Below, piece by piece: positions 1-5,121 of a DNA stretch of 5,372 nt; positions within the stretch are counted from its first letter, which is position 1, and the number at the start of each line of letters is the position of its first letter. The DNA lies in contig JAGQQT010000311.1 of the NCBI GenBank assembly GCA_020426065.1, positions 1-5,372 on the forward strand. Reading direction: 5' to 3'. This DNA comes from Planctomycetaceae bacterium (GTDB lineage: Bacteria; Planctomycetota; Planctomycetia; Planctomycetales; Planctomycetaceae). The position numbers and the translations under genes were made by a program. The notes under the pieces were generated by a model. That model was not told where the DNA came from and did not search any database. It saw nothing but the letters and a program-made list of their open reading frames with translations.

Positions 1-189
1 CTCACACGGATTCTGGATTCCGGCAATTTCGCAGGAGTCCAAGCCGAGCACTCCTCCGCCGCTCAGGTTTATCTGACAGGTACCCTCAAAGACAGCGAAA
101 CCCTCGACACATTACGAAATCAACTCGAGAGCACCTTCGGCACAGAAGAAACCGAACAGATTCTCAGAAACGTCGAAGTTTCCCCATAA
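1..189 (+). CDS. C-terminal fragment of an unidentified protein with a BON-like ending
   Basis: Frame 1 is open from the window edge to a TAA stop at 187-189, giving the last 62 residues of a gene that begins outside the window. The fragment reads LTRILDSGNFAGVQ, then a strand-turn-strand stretch (AAQVYLTGTLKDSETLD), a helix-like LRNQLESTFG and an ending NVEVSP. This order (short strand, 'V-LTG-L' strand, amphipathic helix, closing hydrophobic strand) resembles a BON-type alpha-beta module, which occurs in envelope proteins and in FHA/secretion-ring proteins. No signal or membrane segment is visible in the part present. It converges with the leftward operon at 446-2622. No U-tract terminator for it is obvious; a GC-rich hairpin lies about 70 bases downstream. 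That this is a gene end is fairly sure. The BON assignment is a weak pattern judgement. Confidence 0.6.
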   Translation, partial: LTRILDSGNFAGVQAEHSSAAQVYLTGTLKDSETLDTLRNQLESTFGTEETEQILRNVEVSP

Positions 190-261
190 ACGGATAGCAG
201 CAAACTCAACACCTGTGCTAGGAACTCCTCCACCTTGCAGGATACATCCCTCAACTGGTGG

Positions 262-286
262 CACGCCCTGACAACGGAAGGGCGTG
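262..286. repeat. GC-rich hairpin inside an intergenic repeat-like element
   Basis: CACGCCCT (262-269) and AGGGCGTG (279-286) form a perfect 8-base-pair stem around a 9-base loop. No T-run follows on either strand, so it is not a standard intrinsic terminator. The surrounding stretch 250-291 has a diverged counterpart at 3002-3044 in the same orientation, with 21 of 26 identical bases in the gapless core. It may be a REP-like intergenic repeat, or it may shape the 3' end of the transcript ending at 189. Confidence 0.45.
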
Positions 287-355
287 GTGCATGTGACCAT
301 CCCTCAGGTACACTGACCAGCTTCTCGACAAATGATTCAAAAGTTCTGATTCCAC

Positions 356-392
356 AAAAAAACCGACCCGCTTTCATGGAAAACGGGTCGGT
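356..392 (-). terminator. Intrinsic terminator closing the three-gene leftward operon
   Basis: ACCGACCCG (362-370) pairs perfectly with CGGGTCGGT (384-392). After one mismatch the inner TTTC/GAAA also pairs, around an ATG loop. Read leftward, the stem is followed by seven T residues (complement of the A-run at 356-362), a textbook rho-independent terminator. It lies 53 bases past the stop codon of the last operon gene. The other side lacks a T-run, so it should work mainly for leftward transcription. Confidence 0.9.
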
Positions 393-445
393 ATTAATGC
401 GATGTCGACGGTATCGCGTATTTCAAATCACTTCATTGCTGAAGA

Positions 446-1180
446 TCAGACTTCGGGCGGAGCATCCGGCAGAACAGAAATCACTGGACGAGATGGCACG
501 AAGCTTGGCTCAGGCAGGAACAGGGTCTGTGGCTGCTCCTTGGCAGGAACCGGTGTGGCTTTCGTCGGAGCCGGCATCGGCTGAGCATCAATAACCTGCT
601 CGTAACCATTATAGTATCCGCCGTGTGGATCTCCGTAGGAGTATCCGCTCTGATACATCACGGCATCGTTCCGGCTGCGACCGCAGTAGCGGTTATGCCA
701 GGCAGCAGGATGAGCAGGACCTGGTGTTCGCCAGGGCTGAGCTGTCCAGTGCGGCACATGCTGATAGTAGAAACCAAGTTGAGCAGTATCCGTGGGAGTA
801 TAAACCATCGGATAATAGGGAGTCGCAGGTCCTGGACCATATCCCGACCAGTAGTTGGGATACCATTTCCAGTACTGAACCCGCTCTCGCTGCATTGTCA
901 CCTTGGTTGGTGCACACCAGCCGGCGCCCGGACTGCGACGACCACGCCCATGTCCCTGGCAGTGTTGACACATTCCCCCATTCATCATTCCTGATTCACA
1001 GTAAGGACAATCTGCCCCGTAACTGGCACCGTAGGAATCCATCGCCATCCCTGAGGAATAGTGAGCGGACTCCGGGATCGGCTTGAGACTGGTCCCCTTG
1101 TCTTCCGCTCCGCACGGCGTCAGCACAAGTGCTCCGCAGAGCATGGTCAGCGATGTCGCGGCATAAACTGATAATCGCAT
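446..1180 (-). CDS. Exported Tyr/Pro/Gly-rich protein with a DnaJ-like cysteine block, unknown function
   Basis: The predicted protein has 244 residues. The start at 1180 is chosen because AGGA (1188-1191) stands 7 bases before it and the protein then opens with a clean signal peptide (residues 1-25, cleavage likely after CGA). The in-frame ATGs at 1207 and 1204 have no ribosome site. The mature part carries C58-P-Y-C61-E-S-G and C71-Q-H-C74-Q-G-H-G, the second matching the CxxCxGxG repeat of the DnaJ zinc-binding domain. Then come an aromatic Gly/Tyr/Trp/Pro-rich middle (about 100-200, with a YYPMVYTPTD stretch) and a proline-rich tail ending LPDAPPEV. No enzyme motif is visible. It is the last gene of the leftward operon, 86 bases after the previous stop and just before a strong terminator. 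The aromatic middle looks like planctomycete-type secreted proteins of unknown role; an envelope structural or metal-binding job is inference. A lipoprotein is unlikely because LTPC is a poor lipobox. Confidence 0.82.
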   Translation of the reverse strand: MRLSVYAATSLTMLCGALVLTPCGAEDKGTSLKPIPESAHYSSGMAMDSYGASYGADCPYCESGMMNGGMCQHCQGHGRGRRSPGAGWCAPTKVTMQRERVQYWKWYPNYWSGYGPGPATPYYPMVYTPTDTAQLGFYYQHVPHWTAQPWRTPGPAHPAAWHNRYCGRSRNDAVMYQSGYSYGDPHGGYYNGYEQVIDAQPMPAPTKATPVPAKEQPQTLFLPEPSFVPSRPVISVLPDAPPEV

Positions 1181-1187
1181 CGAACTA

Positions 1188-1191
1188 TCCT
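1188..1191 (-). promoter_or_regulatory. Ribosome binding site deciding the start at 1180
   Basis: Read leftward, AGGA lies 7 bases before the ATG at 1180. The two upstream in-frame ATGs (1207, 1204) have only pyrimidine-rich sequence in front of them, so this site favours the shorter protein with an immediate signal peptide. Confidence 0.6.
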
Positions 1192-1234
1192 GTCTCTCTA
1201 TCATCATTCAGGGATCGAGAATCGTTTCCTACAC

Positions 1235-1257
1235 ACAGACTGCGGGCAACAGTCTGT
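1235..1257. other. Perfect 8-bp hairpin between two operon genes
   Basis: ACAGACTG (1235-1242) and CAGTCTGT (1250-1257) pair perfectly around a 7-base loop. It begins 9 bases past the TGA stop of the middle operon gene. In the leftward (operon) direction no T-run follows, so it should not stop transcription strongly. It could stabilise or process the upstream mRNA segment. In the rightward direction a pyrimidine run (TTTCTCTTTTTC) follows, but no rightward gene ends here. Confidence 0.55.
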
Positions 1258-1266
1258 TTCTCTTTT

Positions 1267-1962
1267 TCAATATCCGCCACTCTGACACTGAGGGCAGTAG
1301 CTTCCGCCATATCCGGAGGAGTTCACGGCTCCATCAGGACCAATCGGCAGAGTCGAATTCATCCCGTAAATCACCTGAGGACCGTGCATCAGATGGGGGG
1401 CATGATTCGAAATGTGAGTAATACGGCTGGCTGGCACGCCCCAGCTGTAGTTGTATTGATGACGGACAACCGGAGCCAGGGGCACTGCCATCGGTACTCC
1501 GTAACCCTGAGCAGCATGCACCTGACCATCACGGCCATCAAAGTAATCCGGGTTTACCGGGTAAACCATCTGGTACATGCCAATCGGAGGACAGCCCTTT
1601 CCGCCACAACCTTTCGGTCCGAAATCCCGTCCCCGGGTTCCGAAGCCCATGCCGATGTTGAAAAGATTGCGACAACGCAATCGATCCAGCAGAGTCAGCC
1701 GGCACTTTTTGCAACGTGGGCATTTACATCCCGCTTTGCATTTGCTGCAGCCGCTTTTGCCGCAACCACAGTAGTTGCAACCATCCTGACAACAGTCCGA
1801 TTGGCAGCATTCACCAGGACACTGATGTCCCACCTGCTGGACCTGGCTGTCCTGAACAGCGGCCGGTACCGGAAGTTCCGGTGCATCAGCCATGACCTGT
1901 GAAACAAACATCGCGACAATCGCCATGCTCATCAGTATTCTTGTCAGTGTGGGAATCATCAT
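1267..1962 (-). CDS. Exported cysteine-rich protein with a metallothionein-like cluster, unknown function
   Basis: The predicted protein has 231 residues, starting at 1962 (a second ATG at 1959 is equally possible). AGGA at 1967-1970 lies 4 bases from the first ATG and 7 from the second. Residues 1-25 are a signal peptide ending VMA. Residues 48-87 hold 14 cysteines in 40 positions, in CC, CxC and CxxC spacings with interspersed Lys and Gly, denser than a single zinc site needs. Further cysteines are at 97, 119 and 124, and a CPQC pair lies near the C-terminus (223, 226). Residues 128-200 are rich in Tyr, Pro, His and Val and look like a separate domain (MYQMVYPVNPDYFDGRDG, then VRHQYNYSWGVP). 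It is the middle gene of the leftward operon. Export argues for disulfide cross-linking or extracytoplasmic metal binding rather than a cytosolic metallothionein; both are inference. The function is unknown. Confidence 0.85.
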   Translation of the reverse strand: MMIPTLTRILMSMAIVAMFVSQVMADAPELPVPAAVQDSQVQQVGHQCPGECCQSDCCQDGCNYCGCGKSGCSKCKAGCKCPRCKKCRLTLLDRLRCRNLFNIGMGFGTRGRDFGPKGCGGKGCPPIGMYQMVYPVNPDYFDGRDGQVHAAQGYGVPMAVPLAPVVRHQYNYSWGVPASRITHISNHAPHLMHGPQVIYGMNSTLPIGPDGAVNSSGYGGSYCPQCQSGGY

Positions 1963-1966
1963 TCTA

Positions 1967-1970
1967 TCCT
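1967..1970 (-). promoter_or_regulatory. Ribosome binding site of the cysteine-rich protein gene
   Basis: AGGA read leftward precedes the tandem ATGs at 1962 and 1959. It removes the 27 extra codons of the longer open frame that begins at 2043, which would put non-signal sequence before the signal peptide and start immediately next to the preceding stop codon. Confidence 0.6.
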
Positions 1971-1979
1971 GATAAAGTT

Positions 1980-1996
1980 CAACGAGGCCCTCGTTG
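1980..1996. other. Short hairpin just before the ribosome site of the middle operon gene
   Basis: CAACGAG (1980-1986) pairs with CTCGTTG (1990-1996) around a 3-base loop, a perfect 7-base-pair stem. In the leftward mRNA it ends 9 bases before AGGA, so it sits in the leader of the cysteine-rich protein gene. It may influence translation or mRNA cleavage. It lacks a T-run, so it is not a terminator. Confidence 0.45.
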
Positions 1997-2043
1997 TGGC
2001 AGATCCTGGAGCGGAGTGCGGAGCGAAACCACATTCCCGTCAA

Positions 2044-2622
2044 TTAGTCGAACAGACGATCACCGGCCCGGGGAGGAAAGTAGAACGAGAACGGACGGTA
2101 GTGAGATCGGTACTTCACCGATACTTCCGTTCCCTGCAACTCCCAGCGGTCATGAGATCGAACCCCGAACGGTGTCAGATACCATGAACCTCGGACCTTG
2201 TAGTAGTAAGGACCGTACATGGCTTTGTACTGATGAGGATACAGCATCTCATGAGGAGACATCGCCTGGTTTGTGATCATCGTTCCGCCCACATACAGCG
2301 GAGTGTTCGGCTGTGGTGAGGGATACAAGGGAGCATTCAGCTGCGGGTAGCCGCCGCCGGTGGGAACAACCTGAACCGGGCCAAGATGGCTGCCATGATT
2401 GGCATGCACTTTGGCCACTGGCTGAGCAGGAATCGTCTTCACCGAATGAATCGGCTTGGCGGTCACCACGTGCGGAATCAGACCCGGAGCTGTACTGGCA
2501 GCCTGCTCATGGCTCACGATCCGGACATAACCAGCGGACTCTTCCGCCTGCAACGTTCCCCCGAACATTGCCAGCACGGCGAACGTTGCCGTTGCTTTCA
2601 AAAGACCTGAGCGTCCGGACAT
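2044..2622 (-). CDS. Exported His-rich protein with a conserved-looking aromatic C-terminal domain, unknown function
   Basis: The predicted protein has 192 residues. The start at 2622 follows a strong GGAGG site 6 bases upstream; the frame is open further upstream, but that extension lacks a ribosome site and would bury the signal peptide. Residues 1-26 are a signal peptide ending LQA. Residues 27-90 are a low-complexity linker with seven His and many Pro and Val (VHANHGSHLGPVQ). From about 98 a compact aromatic domain follows: YPSPQPNTP, GGTMITNQ, PHEMLYPHQYKAMYGPYYYK, then a beta-like WYLTPFGVRSHDRWELQG and EVSVKYRS. This block resembles secreted planctomycete proteins of unknown role; that is recollection of a pattern, not a search. 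There are no cysteines in the mature chain, unlike its two operon partners. It is the first gene of the leftward operon. Confidence 0.85.
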   Translation of the reverse strand: MSGRSGLLKATATFAVLAMFGGTLQAEESAGYVRIVSHEQAASTAPGLIPHVVTAKPIHSVKTIPAQPVAKVHANHGSHLGPVQVVPTGGGYPQLNAPLYPSPQPNTPLYVGGTMITNQAMSPHEMLYPHQYKAMYGPYYYKVRGSWYLTPFGVRSHDRWELQGTEVSVKYRSHYRPFSFYFPPRAGDRLFD

Positions 2623-2628
2623 AATCCA

Positions 2629-2634
2629 CCTCCC
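2629..2634 (-). promoter_or_regulatory. Strong Shine-Dalgarno of the first operon gene
   Basis: Read leftward, GGGAGG with the GGAGG core stands 6 bases before the ATG at 2622. It is the best ribosome site in the operon and fixes the start. Confidence 0.7.
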
Positions 2635-3001
2635 TGTTGGACTGTTTGTCGCCTGTATCGAACTCAGCGGTTGACGTCCCTGATCAACAACCTTTCCTGG
2701 TCGCTGCTGGTTCTCGCTGATCTCGTTCTTGTGTGCCAGATTCGCGTTCTGGCTTCCCCCCGAATGACAGAACACAATTGACGTTCCATCATAACTCAGA
2801 TTCAGGTTCGGCTATTCACGATTATTCAGATGAGGCATTCTCTTCGAACTGGTCCGGATTCACCAATTTTGCGTAACTGCCCGTCAATTCCGGAGATACA
2901 GCGGCCATACAACCCGAAAATCCCTCCGGATCTCTGCAATCCGCACAACCGGAAAACTCCTCAGATCTTGCCCATCTTCAGCCAGAAACCACCTCTGTTG
3001 A

Positions 3002-3044
3002 CTCACCTCGTGGCTGAGCCCTGACAACCAAAGAACGTGGTCCA
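3002..3044 (+). repeat. Diverged copy of the intergenic element at 250-291
   Basis: CCCTGACAAC (3019-3028) matches 266-275 exactly, and CGTGGT (3036-3041) matches 283-288 at the same spacing. Over the gapless 26-base core 21 positions agree, and the flank also shares CTCA and GTGGC with one gap. The stem of the first copy is not kept here. The two copies are in the same orientation and lie either side of the three-gene operon. Confidence 0.4.
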
Positions 3045-3152
3045 AAGCAATCTCCCCTCCACTTCCAAATAGCGCGTGGCATGCCTTCATCTCAGCGAAA
3101 CGAAAGCGATAATCCGATCCTGGAGCGGCCTGAGCAGATCGGCAGGCACTGC

Positions 3153-4304
3153 CTACGGACCAGGTGGAAAGAAAGCCGTAACGGCCGGTGGAGCGATCTG
3201 GACCGGTGCCGTACCCGGTGAGGCATTCACAGGTGCTGCAGGGAGTTCCAGCGGGATCTGTGGCTGTCCTTCGTCCTCTTGCAGGCCATCTGGCGGAGTG
3301 GTTGTCAGCACTTCCTCACAGGGAAACTGGTGATGGGAATGGCGCGGGTGAATGAAGCTGGAAATCTGCCGGGCCAGTTCCACATTGGTGTAATACATTT
3401 GCCAGGCATGCCGGAAACCAATGTCAAATGTCAGATCCAGCTGATAAATCTTGCATAGCCTCGGCCCGAGCTGACGTCGGTCAACAATTGTGGTCCCCGT
3501 TTTCGAAATTGCTCGCCCGTAACTGGGACCCACCAGTGGGTAAACCGTCAGCGCCAGATCTTTCCGGTTGACCAGGAGCAGCATCGCATTCAGCTGGGAC
3601 AATGCCCGATCAAACTGTTGGCCCGGATTGAAAACTTCATGATTCACAGCAGCGGCGGCTAAAATCGCCCGGATTTCCCGCTGGCAGCCACAACAGTCTG
3701 GTCGAACGCAGCCTTGAACCCGACCACCCCCCCGATAATGCATGCAGGCAGTAATCACCCGTGCTCCATGACTGTGACCAATCAGACACAGGGGCGAGGA
3801 GGCTGGCAGACTGTCGATCAGGTGGGCAAGATAAATCCCGTTGTGGTCGGCCAGATGACCATTGTGGATCACGCTCAAACTCGGCAGCAGTGTATCGACA
3901 TCATCACTCGGCCAGGCCAGGAAGATCACGTTCAACGCTTCACAGGGCTTGGACTGCTGCAGCCAGGAATAGGTAAAACGGGCTTCATTCAGAGCCTTGT
4001 CGATGTTGACAAAGCTGCCATGGACGAACAGAGCAGTCGGTGCTGAAGGATTCAGCGATTGACTCATTTCACTCACCGACGAAGGACGCAGAGACCCTTT
4101 CACCGGCTTGTAATAGCACGAAAATGGAAAGGTCTGCGGACAGCAGCCGGGCTGCTGAGGGAGTGAATAGGTGCTGACGACCCAGTAACCACCACATTCC
4201 GCGCAGTTCTCGGCACGAATCTGACCCACCTGAACAAACAGCAGGCCAACCAGAACCAGCAACCCGCAGAGGATTCGGTTGAAGAATCGGGAGAACGAAA
4301 TCAT
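3153..4304 (-). CDS. Exported alpha/beta hydrolase
   Basis: The predicted protein has 383 residues, near the usual size of an alpha/beta hydrolase with an export signal and tail. Residues 1-31 are a signal peptide or N-terminal anchor (hydrophobic 11-26, cleavage likely after IRA). LFVHGSF (92-98) is the oxyanion-side HG motif. LIGHSHGAR (174-182) is the nucleophile elbow with Ser178. Asp249 (VNRKDLAL) and His299 (GFRHAWQMYY) are the likely remaining triad members, by position. The substrate cannot be told; an esterase or lipase-like activity is the family expectation. Odd points are N-terminal cysteines (34, 37, 54, 55, 63), a cysteine insert after the elbow (199, 204, 205, 207) and a proline-rich tail (about 335-383). 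The start at 4304 is the only one that keeps the signal peptide, although its ribosome site is poor (GAGAG directly adjacent). It lies upstream of the small-protein operon in the same direction but 530 bases away, so co-transcription is unproven. Confidence 0.87.
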   Translation of the reverse strand: MISFSRFFNRILCGLLVLVGLLFVQVGQIRAENCAECGGYWVVSTYSLPQQPGCCPQTFPFSCYYKPVKGSLRPSSVSEMSQSLNPSAPTALFVHGSFVNIDKALNEARFTYSWLQQSKPCEALNVIFLAWPSDDVDTLLPSLSVIHNGHLADHNGIYLAHLIDSLPASSPLCLIGHSHGARVITACMHYRGGGRVQGCVRPDCCGCQREIRAILAAAAVNHEVFNPGQQFDRALSQLNAMLLLVNRKDLALTVYPLVGPSYGRAISKTGTTIVDRRQLGPRLCKIYQLDLTFDIGFRHAWQMYYTNVELARQISSFIHPRHSHHQFPCEEVLTTTPPDGLQEDEGQPQIPLELPAAPVNASPGTAPVQIAPPAVTAFFPPGP

Positions 4305-4346
4305 CTCTCGCTTTCATACCTGGAAAAGTTGCCTGAGTCGGATCCA

Positions 4347-4362
4347 CAGTGAGAATTCACTG
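4347..4362. promoter_or_regulatory. Inverted repeat upstream of the hydrolase gene
   Basis: CAGTGA (4347-4352) and TCACTG (4357-4362) form a perfect 6-4-6 inverted repeat 42 bases before the hydrolase start. It could be an operator or a leader hairpin. A second small palindrome, GTGTC-C-GACAC, lies at 4377-4387. No matching promoter boxes were recognised, so the role is open. Confidence 0.3.
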
Positions 4363-4446
4363 CCAGAAATAGGGGTGTGTCCGACACTCTTCAGTTGAAA
4401 AAGGACTCACCAGATACAGTTCACCCTGTTATCGGCATTTGTTCAA

Positions 4447-4524
4447 TCAGAATCCGGGCTGTTCAGAGATCATCAGCAAGAACCGGGCCAGTTCGTCGCA
4501 TTTGGCAAACTTGACTTCATCCAT
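4447..4524 (-). CDS. Doubtful 25-residue ORF
   Basis: An ATG at 4524 and a TGA at 4447-4449 enclose a peptide beginning MDEVKFAKCDELARFLLMI. The frame is open for about 13 more codons upstream (CQFDQNGHSPDS) back to a TGA. The composition is protein-like and suggests one amphipathic helix with a single cysteine. However, there is no ribosome site, it is very short, and the opposite strand is also open here. It may be a micro-protein, a gene remnant or chance. Confidence 0.2.
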   Translation of the reverse strand: MDEVKFAKCDELARFLLMISEQPGF

Positions 4525-4628
4525 GGAATCTGGTGAATGCCCGTTCTGGTCAAATTGGCAAATTCAGGTAGATTTTTCGGACCTGCACTCCTTTTTCAGT
4601 AGAGAACAGCATTCTTTTTGAGTTCGAT

Positions 4629-4657
4629 TTGAATTTCCGCGCACTTTTTGCTACATT
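4629..4657 (+). promoter_or_regulatory. Candidate sigma-70-type promoter of rpsT
   Basis: TTGAAT (4629-4634) and TACATT (4652-4657) are separated by 17 bases; each matches four of six consensus positions. Transcription would begin near 4664, giving a leader of about 65 bases with a weak inverted repeat (AATTTCC...CGGAATT, about 4670-4692). Position and spacing fit, but the boxes are imperfect. Confidence 0.4.
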
Positions 4658-4729
4658 CCTCCGCTTGCAGAATTTCCAATCCGTTCGGAATTTGAATAAA
4701 AAACGTAAGTAGTTATCCGGAAGCAGGTT

Positions 4730-5002
4730 ATGCCTAATACAAACAACGCGAAAAAGGCACTCCGTCAGAGTCACAAAAAACGTCTCGTGAACCGTTCCCA
4801 GCGTTCGGCTCTCCGTACTGCCATCAAAAAAGTCCGCACCCTGGTCGCGGAAGGCAAGCAGGAAGACGCAAAAACCGCTTTCCGGTTTGCCGTCAAACGG
4901 CTCGATCAGGCTGCCGCCAAACATCTGATTCACCGCAACACGGCTTCCCGTACCAAAAGCCGTCTGTCAAAACTCATCAAGACTGCTGCCTCAGCAACTT
5001 AG
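4730..5002 (+). CDS. rpsT: 30S ribosomal protein S20
   Basis: The predicted protein has 90 residues, the usual size of bacterial S20. It begins [18 protein letters not shown], the typical S20 N-terminus, and continues as Lys/Arg/Ala-rich helices ([15 protein letters not shown], then [34 protein letters not shown]), where the [12 protein letters not shown] segment is the family signature. S20 binds 16S rRNA early in assembly of the small subunit. GGAAG stands 6 bases before the ATG as a ribosome site. The gene is a single transcription unit, with a candidate promoter upstream and an intrinsic terminator 25 bases after the stop. In E. coli S20 represses its own translation; nothing here proves the same control. 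Identification is firm. Confidence 0.97.
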   Translation: MPNTNNAKKALRQSHKKRLVNRSQRSALRTAIKKVRTLVAEGKQEDAKTAFRFAVKRLDQAAAKHLIHRNTASRTKSRLSKLIKTAASAT

Positions 5003-5027
5003 GTCTGGATTTGACTCTGAATTCAAG

Positions 5028-5056
5028 AAAACCTCTCCATTGCGAGAGGTTTTTTT
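5028..5056 (+). terminator. Intrinsic terminator after rpsT
   Basis: ACCTCTC (5031-5037) pairs with GAGAGGT (5044-5050) around a 6-base loop. Flanking AAA/TTT extends the stem, and a run of seven T (5050-5056) follows. It is a clear rho-independent terminator ending the rpsT transcript. Confidence 0.93.
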
Positions 5057-5121
5057 ATTGATCCTCTTCCGGATCGTTACCGTTAACAGTCTGCACCATT
5101 TCAACTCCCGGGCCTGTTTTC

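Larger units (their letters stand above)
2623..3152. other. 530-base spacer without a supported gene
   Basis: This lies between the hydrolase stop and the first operon gene, both read leftward. It should hold the operon promoter. A TATGAT box on the minus strand at 2788-2793 is a possible -10, but no good -35 stands in front of it. No T-run terminator was found after the hydrolase, so read-through is possible. Short open frames here lack ribosome sites and protein-like composition. A diverged copy of the 250-291 element lies at 3002-3044. Confidence 0.5.
4305..4628. other. Divergent intergenic region between the hydrolase gene and rpsT
   Basis: It contains the leader of the hydrolase gene with two small palindromes (4347-4362, 4377-4387) and the doubtful short ORF at 4447-4524. 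Nothing else is supported. It becomes AT-rich towards rpsT. Confidence 0.5.

Noticed and set aside
956..1009. Cytochrome c haem-binding motif in the last operon protein
   Set aside because: The CxxC pairs are followed by Glu or Gln, not His, so the CxxCH haem motif is absent.
625..1086. Rightward open frames opposite the last operon gene (also 235-594 and 623-994)
   Set aside because: They are antisense to a gene with a signal peptide, ribosome site and terminator. They lack ribosome sites and recognisable domains, and the 235-594 frame runs through the terminator stem.
1106..1120. Lipobox (LTPC) at the end of the signal peptide of the last operon protein
   Set aside because: Proline directly before the cysteine is not accepted in the usual lipobox, and a signal peptidase I site (CGA before ED) fits two residues later.
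1235..1265. Rightward intrinsic terminator formed by the hairpin and TTTCTCTTTTTC
   Set aside because: No rightward gene ends nearby and the T-run is interrupted, so a termination role in that direction has no transcript to serve.
1129..1902. Long rightward open frame of 257 codons
   Set aside because: It lies opposite the cysteine-rich gene and part of the last operon gene. It has no ribosome site, and its Ala/Thr/Phe runs are the complement of the cysteine and glycine codons of the real gene.
2884..3090. Leftward frame of 68 codons in the 530-base spacer
   Set aside because: It has no ribosome site and no signal or domain, and part of it is the repeat-like element at 3002-3044.
4550..4933. 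Leftward frame of 127 codons overlapping rpsT
   Set aside because: It is the antisense of the firmly identified S20 gene and its promoter region, with no motif or ribosome site.
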